64,000 nt of DNA from an uncultured Selenomonadaceae bacterium (lineage in GTDB: Bacteria; Bacillota; Negativicutes; Selenomonadales; Selenomonadaceae), in NCBI GenBank assembly GCA_905234195.1, contig CAJOFR010000009.1, positions 1 through 64,000 on the forward strand. The letters are read 5' to 3'. Position numbers and translations under genes: made by a program. This document shows positions 42,212 to 50,632 of this stretch, one piece after another (the stretch's first letter is position 1; each line of letters starts with the position of its first letter). The notes under the pieces are model-generated. The model did not search any database. It saw only the letters and a program-made list of their open reading frames with translations, and was not told the origin of the DNA.

Positions 42212-44476
42212 ATGCAGATAAAAATTTTTAAAGCCGGCACCATGAAGGATGCAATGGCGGCAATGAAAGCAGAACTCGGCTCGGACGCCGTCATACTGCA
42301 CAGCAAAAAATACAGGGAAGGCGGGCTTTTGGGATTGGGCAGCAGGGAAGTTGTCGAGATAACTGCCGCGATTGAAGAGTCCTCCCTCCCGAAAAAAGAT
42401 GTTGAGGCGCGCCCCGCCCAAATAAAAGGCTCGGCGTTCAGCGCGGCTTTGGCGAAGTACAAAACCAGCGGCACAGCGCAGGGCGTCGCTCAAGCGGAAA
42501 AAAATTTGGAGCCGCCGCCGCCGAAAGTCACCGCGCCGCCTAAAAAAAATCCCGCGCCCGTTCGTCCACCCGCGCCCAGTTTCGCGGAAGTTTTGGACGA
42601 CGCAGAAAAAAATCCGCCGGCAGAAAAAATCCCGCAGATGAGGAACGCGCCCGATAAACCCGCCCCCAAAATCGAAAAGCCGGTCTTTGAAAAAATTTCA
42701 AAAGCCGCGCCGCCGCCCATCGAAGAAGTTGAGGAAGTTCAGCCGCCGCCCGTCGAGGAAGTCGAGGAAGTTCCGCCGCCGCCCGTCGAAGAAATCGAGG
42801 AAGTACAGCCGTCGCCCGTCGAAGAAGTAGAGGAAGTTCAGTCGCCGCCCGTCGAGGAAGTTGAGGAAGTACAACCGCCGCCCGTCGAAGAAGTTGAGGA
42901 AGTACAGCCGCCGCCCGTCGAGGAAGTTGAGGAAGTACAGCCGCCACCCGTCGAGGAAGTTGAGGAAGTACAGCCGCCGCCCGTCGAAGAAGTTGAGGAA
43001 GTTCAGCCGCCGCCCGTCGAAGAGGTTGAAGAAGTACAGCCGCCACCCGTCGAGGAAGTTGAGGAAGTACAGCCGCCGCCCGTCGAAGAGGTTGAGGAAG
43101 TTCAGCCGCCGCCCGTCGAAAAAGCTCCGAAGGTAAAACCTGCGCGCCCGCAAAAATCTTCGCAGGTGAGGAACGCGCCCGACAAAGAGGAAATTCCGCC
43201 CGCCGCTGAAAAAATCCCTTCCGCTGAAGAAAAAATTCCTGCTACTGAAAAAATTCCCGTCGAAGAAATTCCGCAGGAGGAACAGCCGCAACCTTCGGAA
43301 CAAGTCCCGCCCGCGCAACAGCCGCCGCCACAATCCCAGTACGGCGCGGAAATGACGCCCGAACAAATGACACAGGCACAGGCGATGATGTTCGCGCAGT
43401 TCAATCAAATGCAAATGATGCAGATGATGCAACAGGCGATTTATCAGACGCAGGCGACACAAGTTCAGATTCAGGAGATGCAGGCGCAAGCGCAAATGCA
43501 AGCGCAATCAATTCCACAGGCGCGCGAAATTCAAAACCCGCGCGAGCCTGTTCGGGCGGAAAATTTTTCTCGACAAGAAGAAGAGGAAATCGACGAATCA
43601 AGCGCGGAACAAATTAAAATTAAGAAACTCGAAAAAGAAATTTCCCAAATGAAAGCTCTCCTTGCCGAAGTTTTGGGCAGAGGCAAGAAAAAAAGCGGGC
43701 TGTCTCTTCATGAAGCCCTGCGCCGTCAGGAAGTCGAGGAAAGTATTTTGTCGGAGATGGCAACCACTTCTGTCGCCGGTGAAACTCTCGTCGACAGCCA
43801 ATCCATGTCCGCGCGCAATACGCTGACAAATTATCTTAACGAGCATTTAAAATTTTCCGAAGGCATCAGACTGAATCGTCACGGCGCAAGAATCGCCGCC
43901 CTGCTAGGCACAACCGGAGTCGGCAAAACTACCACGCTTGCAAAAATCGCCGCGAAGTTCGTCTTGGAGCAGGGAATAAATGCCGCGTTAATTACCGCTG
44001 ACACCTACAGAATTTCCGCCGTCGACCAGCTGAAAACTTATTCGGATATTTTGGGGTTGCCGCTGGAAATTGTTTATAACCCGACGGAACTTGGGGAGGC
44101 GATTGACCGCCACAAGGACAAGGATTTAATTTTGATTGACACCGCCGGACGCAGTCAGCAGAATGAATATCAAATGCGCGAGCTGGGAGATTTTTTGAAA
44201 GTCAATCCGCGAATCGAAAAGCACCTCGTCATTAGTGCGACGACTAAGCTCACCGACGCGCGGGAGATTATGAAAAAATTTGCCGCAGTCAGCCCGGAAA
44301 AAATTGTCTTGACGAAAATTGACGAGACCGGCAGTCTTGGAATGATAATTAATTTGCTGAAGGACGTAAAAATTTCGCTGTCGTACATAACCACCGGACA
44401 GAGTGTGCCGGACGATATTGAGTCGGCAAGCGCGGAAATTTTGGCAGACTTGTTGTTGAAAAAGATCACCGTTTAG
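42212..44476 (+). CDS. flhF: Flagellar GTPase FlhF with 12-unit tandem repeat
   Basis: The 754-residue protein starts at ATG 42212. The N-terminal family motif MQIKIFKAGTMKDAMAAMK and SKKYREGG are followed by an unusually long B domain. It contains twelve 11-residue units of the type PPPVEEVEEVQ (bases 42710-43105), a second charged region and a Gln/Met-rich stretch. The SRP-like GTPase domain (about 555-754) has the P-loop GTTGVGKTTTLAKIA, ADTYRISAVDQL and DTAGRSQ. FlhF normally has 370-450 residues and sets the number and place of flagella with FlhG. The start of flhG lies 18 bases downstream. Confidence 0.95.
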   Translation: MQIKIFKAGTMKDAMAAMKAELGSDAVILHSKKYREGGLLGLGSREVVEITAAIEESSLPKKDVEARPAQIKGSAFSAALAKYKTSGTAQGVAQAEKNLEPPPPKVTAPPKKNPAPVRPPAPSFAEVLDDAEKNPPAEKIPQMRNAPDKPAPKIEKPVFEKISKAAPPPIEEVEEVQPPPVEEVEEVPPPPVEEIEEVQPSPVEEVEEVQSPPVEEVEEVQPPPVEEVEEVQPPPVEEVEEVQPPPVEEVEEVQPPPVEEVEEVQPPPVEEVEEVQPPPVEEVEEVQPPPVEEVEEVQPPPVEKAPKVKPARPQKSSQVRNAPDKEEIPPAAEKIPSAEEKIPATEKIPVEEIPQEEQPQPSEQVPPAQQPPPQSQYGAEMTPEQMTQAQAMMFAQFNQMQMMQMMQQAIYQTQATQVQIQEMQAQAQMQAQSIPQAREIQNPREPVRAENFSRQEEEEIDESSAEQIKIKKLEKEISQMKALLAEVLGRGKKKSGLSLHEALRRQEVEESILSEMATTSVAGETLVDSQSMSARNTLTNYLNEHLKFSEGIRLNRHGARIAALLGTTGVGKTTTLAKIAAKFVLEQGINAALITADTYRISAVDQLKTYSDILGLPLEIVYNPTELGEAIDRHKDKDLILIDTAGRSQQNEYQMRELGDFLKVNPRIEKHLVISATTKLTDAREIMKKFAAVSPEKIVLTKIDETGSLGMIINLLKDVKISLSYITTGQSVPDDIESASAEILADLLLKKITV
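42710..43105 (+). repeat. Twelve tandem 33-bp repeats inside flhF
   Basis: Unit length is 33 bases (11 codons), consensus PPPVEEVEEVQ. Units 1-5 have substitutions (I, P, I, S/P, S) and units 6-12 encode identical peptides with scattered synonymous changes. A partial thirteenth PPPVE follows. Confidence 0.95.
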
Positions 44477-44494
44477 TTTCGCGAGGTACATGTG

Positions 44495-45394
44495 ATGACG
44501 GATCAGGCAACGATGCTTAGAATTTTGGTCGAGGAACGACGCGAGGGGGAAATAGAAGCGCAAACGATAGGAAATTTAAATTTGGACGTCGGAAAAAATA
44601 CGCGGGTTATCGCGGTGACGAGCGGCAAGGGCGGCGTCGGCAAAACTAACTTGGCTGTAAATTTGGCTATCGGTTTGCAAATGTGGGGCAGAAAAGTTTT
44701 GCTGATTGACGCGGATGTCGGCATGGCGAACGTGAATGTTTTGATGGGTTGCTTGACGAACAAGAGCTTGCTGGATCTCCTGGACGACGAAGTTGAATTG
44801 AAAGACGTCGTCGAAAACGGCTTGAAGGGTGTCAAATATATTTCCGGCGTCGCGAAAATCGAAAAGACTTTGAATTTGAATCGTGCGGACCAGAAAAAAA
44901 TTCACGAGAAGTTAAGCCGCTGTTCTGAAATTGCCGACACGATTATTATCGACACGGGCGCGGGGCTTGGGCGGCAAGTCATTGAGTTTGTTCTTGCCGC
45001 GCAGGAAGTTTTGCTCGTCACAACACCGGAGCCGACTGCCCTTGCCGATGCTTACGCCGTCATAAAAGCTTACAGCAAGTACACCGACAAGCGCGGCATT
45101 CAGCTTATCGTCAATCGGATTCGTGACGAGGCGGAATGCTGGGAAGTTGCGGAGCGTCTGAATCAGACGACGAAAAAATTTTTGAACTTCACGATTAATT
45201 GTCTCGGCTACGTCTACGAAGACCGCGCGGTTATCGACGCGGTAAAAAATCAGGAGCCGTTCCTGCTGAAAAAGCCGAACTCTCCTGCGGCGCGTTGTGT
45301 CACTGAAATTATAAAAAGCTTGCTGACAGGGGAAGACATGGAGTCAGTTTCAAAAGGTTGGCAGGGATTTTTGGACAGGCTTTTGGGTCATTGA
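44495..45394 (+). CDS. flhG: Flagellar number regulator FlhG (MinD-like ATPase)
   Basis: The 299-residue protein starts at ATG 44495 (GTG 44492 is possible). A deviant Walker A motif SGKGGVGKTNLAV, DADVGMANVNVLMG and DTGAGLG identify the MinD/ParA-type ATPase FlhG (YlxH). With FlhF it controls the number and position of flagella and stimulates FlhF GTPase through an N-terminal helix. It is the last flagellar gene in the cluster. Confidence 0.95.
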   Translation: MTDQATMLRILVEERREGEIEAQTIGNLNLDVGKNTRVIAVTSGKGGVGKTNLAVNLAIGLQMWGRKVLLIDADVGMANVNVLMGCLTNKSLLDLLDDEVELKDVVENGLKGVKYISGVAKIEKTLNLNRADQKKIHEKLSRCSEIADTIIIDTGAGLGRQVIEFVLAAQEVLLVTTPEPTALADAYAVIKAYSKYTDKRGIQLIVNRIRDEAECWEVAERLNQTTKKFLNFTINCLGYVYEDRAVIDAVKNQEPFLLKKPNSPAARCVTEIIKSLLTGEDMESVSKGWQGFLDRLLGH

Positions 45395-45650
45395 AGTTTC
45401 AACAGATATTCGCGAGGTGAAAAAGAAAAAATAAATCGTAAAAAACACAAAGTCAGTTTTAGTATCGCGGCTCGTGTTTTTTTTGACGAAAATGTCATTG
45501 ACGAATTTGACGAAAATCACAGTTATCGGGAAGATTGATGGAATGCTGGCAGTTGTTTATACCGAACGCGGAGAAAGAAACAGGATTATCTCGGCGCGAC
45601 GTGCAAGCAGGGAGGAGGAGGAATTGTATTATGAGCAATTTTGTTACTAA
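45395..45650 (+). pseudogene. brnT: Broken BrnT-like toxin gene
   Basis: Two frames together give a BrnT-like protein. Up to 45535, in the flhG frame, the sequence reads EKEKINRKKHKVSFS, then FFDENVIDEFDENHSYRED and a stop at 45536. The -1/+1 shifted frame continues VIGKIDGMLAVVYTERG, NRIISARRASREEEELYYEQ and stops at 45650. BrnT proteins have this order (KHGVSF, FFD, VIG..VVYTER, RIISAR). No start codon exists in the first frame after the flhG stop, so the N-terminus is also missing. The end overlaps the antitoxin start by 20 bases as in working brnTA pairs. The toxin would be an mRNA-cleaving RelE-like protein; here it should be inactive unless a sequencing error explains the shift. Confidence 0.75.
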
Positions 45651-45819
45651 AAATATCCCGCCGTTGACTGAAGAAGAAATTGCCGAAATTGAGGCTTTAA
45701 AAAATATGAGTTACGATGAAATTGATTACAGTGACATTCCGCCGTTGACTGAAGAAGAAATTAAAAGGTTTAGGGCAAATATTCTTCGCAAAAAAAATTT
45801 GAAAAAAGTTGCAAGCTAA
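45631..45819 (+). CDS. brnA: BrnA-like antitoxin
   Basis: The 62-residue protein starts at ATG 45631 behind GGAGGAGGAGG. IDYSDIPPLTEEEIKRFR near the C-terminus matches the antitoxin partners of BrnT in Firmicutes. It overlaps the end of the broken brnT remnant. The peptide IPPLTEEEI occurs twice, at both ends, from a 25-base identical DNA sequence. With the toxin gone it would be an orphan antitoxin, possibly still autoregulating or neutralising a toxin encoded elsewhere. Confidence 0.7.
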   Translation: MSNFVTKNIPPLTEEEIAEIEALKNMSYDEIDYSDIPPLTEEEIKRFRANILRKKNLKKVAS

Positions 45820-45824
45820 AAATT

Positions 45825-45862
45825 AAAAAATCCCCGACAAAAATTTTGACGGGGGATTTTTT
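45825..45862. terminator. Bidirectional terminator between brnA and aroH
   Basis: AAAAAATCCCC pairs with GGGGATTTTTT around a short A/T-rich loop, with T runs on both strands, between two convergent genes. Confidence 0.8.
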
Positions 45863-45873
45863 ATTTGCGTTCT

Positions 45874-46236
45874 TCAATTTAAGTCCGGACGTAATTTTTT
45901 TGCTTCGCCCAAATAAATATGGACGATATCCCGTTGCTTTTTATCCAGGTCTGCCAAAACCAAAACCCTTATGCATTTTTGCAAGCTCCCTTCGACTTCC
46001 ATTTCTTGCGCGTCGAACAGCGGGATTAATCTGAAGGCGTCGATTTGTCTGACTCCTGCGGCGGGGAATGCCGCCGTTAAATCTTTGGTCACCGAAAAAA
46101 TTATCGCGCCCACGTTTTCTATTTCCATTTCATTCGCCGACATTATGTTTGTTACTAAAAGTTGCGCCGCCTGTAAAATTTCTTCCCGCGAATTTTCTTC
46201 GACAGTTATCGCGCCTCTTATTCCGCGCAGTGCCAT
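45874..46236 (-). CDS. aroH: Chorismate mutase, AroH type
   Basis: The 120-residue protein starts at ATG 46236 after a GGGGAG box. It opens MALRGIRGAITVEEN and has LVTNIMSANEMEIENVGAII, SVTKDLTAAFPAAGVRQI and VRVLVLADLD-like RVLVLADL with a final helix, the trimeric AroH fold. It converts chorismate to prephenate for phenylalanine and tyrosine. The key Arg (first RGIRGA) and Glu (NEMEIENV) are present. Confidence 0.92.
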   Translation of the reverse strand: MALRGIRGAITVEENSREEILQAAQLLVTNIMSANEMEIENVGAIIFSVTKDLTAAFPAAGVRQIDAFRLIPLFDAQEMEVEGSLQKCIRVLVLADLDKKQRDIVHIYLGEAKKLRPDLN

Positions 46237-46264
46237 TGAATCCACTCCCCATAAAATTTTTTTC

Positions 46265-46293
46265 AGTCTAACACACGTTTTTTTTTTATGCAA
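46265..46293 (-). promoter_or_regulatory. Promoter of aroH
   Basis: On the minus strand TTGCAT and TAGACT are separated by 17 bases, mostly a T/A run, about 28 bases before the start. Confidence 0.6.
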
Positions 46294-46304
46294 GAAATTT
46301 TTGC

Positions 46305-46333
46305 TTGCCTGTAGCGGCGGCGTGGGTTAAAAT
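46305..46333 (+). promoter_or_regulatory. Promoter of the heptosyltransferase gene
   Basis: TTGCCT (46305-46310) and TAAAAT (46328-46333) are separated by 17 bases; the ATG is 28 bases downstream. It lies back to back with the aroH promoter. Confidence 0.6.
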
Positions 46334-46361
46334 TTAGTAAAAAATTTTGCGGGCTGATTTT

Positions 46362-47387
46362 ATGAACGAGATTTTAAAAAATGTGCTGATAATAAAATTG
46401 AGCGCGATTGGCGACGTGATTCACGCATTGCCGGTGAGCTACGCGATTAAGGAAACTTTTCCCTCCGCGCGGGTGACGTGGGTCGTTGAACCGCCCGCTT
46501 ACGATTTAATCAAAATGAATCCCTGCGTCGACAGAATAATTTTATTTCGCAAGAAGGAGTTTAAAACTTTCGGCGGGCTCTTGAAAAATTTTCTTCCCTT
46601 CAGAAAAGAAATTCAGCTGGAAAATTACGACGCCGTTTTGGATTTGCAAGGGCTTTTTAAATCTGCGGCGATCGCCTTTTTCGCGAAGTCTCCCCAAAAA
46701 TTCGGCACGTGCAACATGCGCGAAATGAGCGACAAAATTTCCACGCCGGTTATCGGCGAAAATTCCGAAGGTCATATCGTCGACCGCTACCTCGATACGG
46801 CGCGCGCTATCGGTTGCAAAATCGGCAAGGTCGTCTTTCCGCTGGAAGTGCCGCCCGAAGAAATCAGGAAGGCGGACGCAATTACCGAGCACGCCGGTCT
46901 TCGGAAAGGCAACCCCTACGTTATTTTTGCAATAGGCGCGAATTGGGCGAACAAACGCTGGCCGACGGAAAGTTTTGCCGAGCTTAGCGATTGGTTTTAT
47001 AATTTGAACGTCGTACCCGTAATGATTGGCAGCGGCGCGGTTGACGAACAGCGCGCGGCGGAAATTGAGTCGCTGATAGAAATTCCTCCGATTAATCTTG
47101 TCGGCAAAACGAATCTGATGCAACTGACGCACGTTATAAAAAATGCGCGGCTGGTTATCGGCGGCGACACCGGCACCGTTCATCTTGCGGCGGGGCTCGG
47201 CGTGCGGGTTGTCATGCTCATGGGACCGACGGACGCCAATAGAAATGGACCTTACGGGCAAAAACAAAATGCTGTAGAAGTTAATCGGGAGTGCAGGGGC
47301 TGTTGGCAGCGTGCTTGTCCGAAGGGGGAAGATTGTCTTGCCGCGATAACCGTCCAATTTGTAGAGAGATTAGTGGATAGAGATTAG
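46362..47387 (+). CDS. LPS heptosyltransferase (glycosyltransferase family 9)
   Basis: The 341-residue protein starts at ATG 46362. KNVLIIKLSAIGDVIHALPV is the ADP-heptose:LPS heptosyltransferase N-terminus, with VTWVVEPPA and, in the sugar-nucleotide domain, LVIGGDTGTVHLAAGLGV and MGPTDANRNGPYG. It adds heptose to the inner core of lipopolysaccharide, and is evidence for a diderm envelope. The last residues LVDRD and the stop codon are within a TAGGGATTAG-type repeat. Confidence 0.88.
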   Translation: MNEILKNVLIIKLSAIGDVIHALPVSYAIKETFPSARVTWVVEPPAYDLIKMNPCVDRIILFRKKEFKTFGGLLKNFLPFRKEIQLENYDAVLDLQGLFKSAAIAFFAKSPQKFGTCNMREMSDKISTPVIGENSEGHIVDRYLDTARAIGCKIGKVVFPLEVPPEEIRKADAITEHAGLRKGNPYVIFAIGANWANKRWPTESFAELSDWFYNLNVVPVMIGSGAVDEQRAAEIESLIEIPPINLVGKTNLMQLTHVIKNARLVIGGDTGTVHLAAGLGVRVVMLMGPTDANRNGPYGQKQNAVEVNRECRGCWQRACPKGEDCLAAITVQFVERLVDRD

Positions 47388-47426
47388 TGGCTAGGGTTTA
47401 GTTTTTTTCTAATCTCTAATCCCTAA
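47366..47426. repeat. TAGGGATTAG-type inverted repeat between the heptosyltransferase and corA
   Basis: GATTAGTGGATAGAGATTAG and GTGGCTAGGG on the left pair with CTAATCTCTAATCCCTA on the right around a T run. The left arm contains the stop codon of the heptosyltransferase gene. Confidence 0.7.
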
Positions 47427-47447
47427 AAAAGAAGGGAGGCGCAGAAG

Positions 47448-48401
47448 TTGCTTGAAATTTATAAATCACAAGAATCAGGGCACCTCGAAAAATTAACGCT
47501 GAAAACTTTGGAGAAAGGCGCGTGGATAAATATAGTCGACCCCACGCCTTACGAACTGAAGGAAGTCAGCACGCTAACGAACGTCGAGCCGGATTTTCTG
47601 CGCTCGGCACTCGACGACGAGGAACGCTCTCATATCGACGTCGAAGACGATTCCATAATGATTTTGACGAATGTTCCCGTCGTCTACGAAGAGGAAAGCT
47701 ACGACACCTTGCCGCTCGCCGTCATCTTGACAAAAAAATATATAATCACCATTTGCCTTGAAGAAACTCCCGTCATTGCCAGCTTTAACGAACGGACTGC
47801 GCGGCTCTTCCACACGTACAAGCGGACGCAATTTCTCTTTGAAATTCTGTATCGCTCGGCGACGTTTTATCTGCGGTACCTCCGGCAAATAAATAAACTC
47901 TCGGACGAAATTGAAGACCAGCTCCGCGAATCCATGCACAACGAAGATATTTTGCGGCTTATGGAATTGCAGAAGGGCTTGACTTATTTTAATGCGGCTC
48001 TTCGTTCAAATGACGCCGTGCTCGAAAAAATTATGCGCCTCCGCACAAATCGCACGCTCGAAGGAATTTTGGAGATATACGAGGAAGATGAAGACCTGCT
48101 CGAAGATGTCATTATCGAAAACAAACAGGCGCGGGAGATGGTTGAAATGTACAGCCAAATTCTCTCGCGCATGGCGGATACTTTTTCTTCGATTATCTCG
48201 AACAATCAGAACAAGGTTATGAAATTTTTGGCGGCGGTGACAATTATTATCGCCGTGCCTACAGTTATCGCAAGTTTCTTCGGAATGAATGTCCCCGTGC
48301 CGCTTGAAGGCAACTCTTACGGATTTACGATAGTCATGGTGATAGCGACAATAGCGTCGACAATCGCGGCGTACTTCTTCTGGAAAAATCGAATGTTTTA
48401 A
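47448..48401 (+). CDS. corA: Magnesium/cobalt transporter CorA
   Basis: The 317-residue protein starts at TTG 47448, eight bases after AAGGGAGG. A large cytosolic funnel domain with long helices (about 1-250) is followed by two membrane helices. The selectivity motif GMN is in ASFFGMNVPVPLEGN, and the C-terminal basic residues are present. CorA channels Mg2+ into the cell as a pentamer. A zinc-ribbon gene follows after 26 bases. Confidence 0.95.
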   Translation: MLEIYKSQESGHLEKLTLKTLEKGAWINIVDPTPYELKEVSTLTNVEPDFLRSALDDEERSHIDVEDDSIMILTNVPVVYEEESYDTLPLAVILTKKYIITICLEETPVIASFNERTARLFHTYKRTQFLFEILYRSATFYLRYLRQINKLSDEIEDQLRESMHNEDILRLMELQKGLTYFNAALRSNDAVLEKIMRLRTNRTLEGILEIYEEDEDLLEDVIIENKQAREMVEMYSQILSRMADTFSSIISNNQNKVMKFLAAVTIIIAVPTVIASFFGMNVPVPLEGNSYGFTIVMVIATIASTIAAYFFWKNRMF

Positions 48402-48427
48402 AAAAATTTTGATTGGGGGAATTTTTT

Positions 48428-48667
48428 ATGGCGGATTATTACGAAGCTTGTCCTCGTTGCGGCAGGACGAACTTTGGAGAAATTTTGCACTGCAGTCGTT
48501 GCGGTACGGAGTTTTGTACGAAATGCAAAGGCAAGCGCACTCTTCCCGACGGCACCGCTTACGAATGTTGTCCGCGTTGTGGTGCAGAGATTGACGAAGA
48601 CGAAGATACGGTTTACGTCGTCGTGACCGAAAAAGAAAATCGAGCAAAAAGATTTTCGCGCGATTAA
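48428..48667 (+). CDS. Small zinc-ribbon protein
   Basis: The 79-residue protein starts at ATG 48428 after a GGGGGA box. It has three Cys pairs of CPRC/CSRC type plus a CTKCKGK and CCPRCG, enough for two zinc sites, then an acidic tail. No membrane segment is seen. Function unknown; it is probably cotranscribed with corA. Its end overlaps the convergent aminotransferase gene by 4 bases. Confidence 0.7.
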   Translation: MADYYEACPRCGRTNFGEILHCSRCGTEFCTKCKGKRTLPDGTAYECCPRCGAEIDEDEDTVYVVVTEKENRAKRFSRD

Positions 48668-49851
48668 ATTTTTTTGTACTCGGCGGCTAATTTTTTGAAG
48701 AGCGGCAGAGATCTTTCAATCGTCTCGGTTTTGATGCAATACGCCGCGCGGAAATATCCCGGGCAACCGAAGTCCGCGCCTGGCACAAGGAGCAAGTCAA
48801 ATTTTTTCGCGCGCTCACAAAAAGCGTAGTCGTCATCTTCAAGGGCTTTAGGGAAAAGATAAAACGCGCCCTGCGGCTTGACGCACTCAAAGCCCGCGTC
48901 GATTAGTCCGTTGTACAAAAGTTTTGCGTTGCGTTCGTAAATCGAAATGTCCGAAGGTTTACCCGCGCACTTCGCAATAACCAACTGCCAAAGTGAAGGC
49001 GCGTTGACGTGTGTCAAAACTCTGGCCGCGCCCGCGACCGCGCCGAAAATTTTCCCGAAGTCCTCCACCGCGTCCGGAACGACGATATAACCAATGCGCT
49101 CGCCGGGCAACGAAAAAGATTTGCTGTAAGAATAACAAACAATCGTATTATCGTAAAAATGCGGGACGTAGGGGACTTCGACGCCGTAGGAAATTTCTCG
49201 ATAAGGCTCGTCGGAGATTATGAAAATCGCGTGCCCAAATTCTTTAGACTTGTCGTTCAAAATGGCGGCAAGTTTTTTTATCGTCGACTCCGAATAAATT
49301 GCGCCGCTGGGATTGTTCGGAGAATTGATTATTACGGCTTTTGTGTTCGGCGACAAAATTTTTTCAAACTCGTCGAAATTAATCTGCCAATCTTGCGGCT
49401 GGGCAGGCACAACTTTCAGCTGCGCGCCGACAGATTCGACAAAGCATTTGTATTCGGGAAAATACGGGGCAAAAGTTATGAACTCGTCGTCTTTTTCGGC
49501 AAGGGCTTTAAAAGAAATGGTGATAGCCGCCGCCGCGCCCGCCGTGATAAAAATATTTTTGCCGGCAAAGTTCGTGGCGAAACGGTCATTAATACTTTTG
49601 GCAAGGGTTTCGCGAACTTGAGGGTTGCCCGGCGCGACGGTGTAGCCGTGCACTGCGGAAGGCTCATAAGTCTGCAAAATTTCTATCGCCGCATCGCGAA
49701 CAAAGTCCGGCGTCGGAACATTCGGGTTGCCCAAACTGAAGTCAAAAATATTTTCTTCGCCGACTTCCAGCGCGCGCTTGCGACCAAACTCAAAAATCGT
49801 CCTTATCGTGGATTTTTTCGTACCGAGTTCGTACATTTTTTCTGAAACCAA
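48664..49851 (-). CDS. PLP-dependent aminotransferase, class I
   Basis: The 395-residue protein has the fold-type I pattern: DFSLGNPNVPTPDFV, the aromatic-rich substrate region HGYTVAPGNPQVRE, INSPNNPSG, ISDEPYREI and the PLP lysine in SYSKSFSLPGERIGY. Arg in FRAAYCI-type C-terminus binds the substrate carboxylate. It probably transfers amino groups of aspartate or aromatic/branched amino acids; the exact substrate cannot be called from sequence. Confidence 0.88.
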   Translation of the reverse strand: MVSEKMYELGTKKSTIRTIFEFGRKRALEVGEENIFDFSLGNPNVPTPDFVRDAAIEILQTYEPSAVHGYTVAPGNPQVRETLAKSINDRFATNFAGKNIFITAGAAAAITISFKALAEKDDEFITFAPYFPEYKCFVESVGAQLKVVPAQPQDWQINFDEFEKILSPNTKAVIINSPNNPSGAIYSESTIKKLAAILNDKSKEFGHAIFIISDEPYREISYGVEVPYVPHFYDNTIVCYSYSKSFSLPGERIGYIVVPDAVEDFGKIFGAVAGAARVLTHVNAPSLWQLVIAKCAGKPSDISIYERNAKLLYNGLIDAGFECVKPQGAFYLFPKALEDDDYAFCERAKKFDLLLVPGADFGCPGYFRAAYCIKTETIERSLPLFKKLAAEYKKI

Positions 49852-49970
49852 AATTAATCACTCCTAAAATTTTTTCCAATCTTACCACAAGAAAAAGATT
49901 TTTTAAAGCAAAAAAATTCCTGCAGGATTTATTGGAGATTCATTTAATTATTCGGCGGGGGGCGATATTT

Positions 49971-50525
49971 ATGAGGAAAATTTTTTCGACGATACTTGCA
50001 ATATTTTTCGTGGCGGCGAATTTTTCAATCGGGCAAGCGGCGGCCGTGCGGCTGGCTGATACAAACGCAGAAAGTTTGCTCGGCGTGATAAACACCGTTC
50101 TTTCTTTCGACACGATACAGCAGAAAGCTGCCGTCGTGACCACGAATTTGCAGAGGGTGGACAACGCGGAACTTGCACAGCAGGGAATGAACGGCTTGGG
50201 TTGTCAATACGGCGTGAAAAATTCTTCGACACCCAAAGGCGAAATTTTGTTCGTGACCGACAGTCAAGGTTACGTCGTTGCCATGAAAATAACGAACTAC
50301 GGAAACGATGACACGACGGCTATGGGTTTGGTTATGGCGGCGACTTTTTTCAGCTTGGGCATGAACGAAAACGAAATGGATCAAATACTCAACAACTTTA
50401 AAGAGGAAGGCGCGTTGGGCAGTTCAAGCGCGTGGTGCAGTGCAAAAAATCGGAATATCGTCATGATTACGAACGGCGGGGCAAATGCGCAGGCTGTTTT
50501 GGTTGCGAGCGACCAACGCGGCTGA
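49971..50525 (+). CDS. Secreted protein of unknown function
   Basis: The 184-residue protein starts at ATG 49971 after GGGGGG. A signal peptide (1-23, ending GQAAA) precedes a mature domain with VRLADTNAESLLGVINTVL, GYVVAMKITNYGND and a final beta-rich part. Two cysteines (CQYG, WCSAK) might form a disulfide. I do not recognise a family. It has a terminator immediately after it. Confidence 0.65.
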   Translation: MRKIFSTILAIFFVAANFSIGQAAAVRLADTNAESLLGVINTVLSFDTIQQKAAVVTTNLQRVDNAELAQQGMNGLGCQYGVKNSSTPKGEILFVTDSQGYVVAMKITNYGNDDTTAMGLVMAATFFSLGMNENEMDQILNNFKEEGALGSSSAWCSAKNRNIVMITNGGANAQAVLVASDQRG

Positions 50526-50541
50526 AAAATTTTTCCTGCGC

Positions 50542-50577
50542 AAAAAAACTCTTCCGAAGGTGGAGGAGTTTTTTTTA
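50542..50577 (+). terminator. Terminator after the secreted-protein gene
   Basis: ACTCTTCC pairs with GGAGGAGT (one G-T pair) around GAAGGT, followed by eight T. It overlaps the start of the next promoter. Confidence 0.75.
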
Positions 50578-50606
50578 TTGGCAATTCGCGCAGATTTCGG
50601 TATAAT
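50578..50606 (+). promoter_or_regulatory. Promoter of the nitroreductase gene
   Basis: TTGGCA (50578-50583) and TATAAT (50601-50606) are separated by 17 bases; the ATG is 26 bases downstream. Confidence 0.75.
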
Positions 50607-50632
50607 GTAGAAAAATTTTTGGAGGGATTGTC

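Noticed and set aside
42710..43105. Possible CRISPR array
   Set aside because: The 33-base units are contiguous with no spacers and stay in frame with flhF.
42540..43507. Long open frames on the minus strand opposite the flhF repeats
   Set aside because: They are mirror images of the 33-base repeat and GC-rich codons of flhF; the predicted proteins are low-complexity and have no ribosome-binding site.
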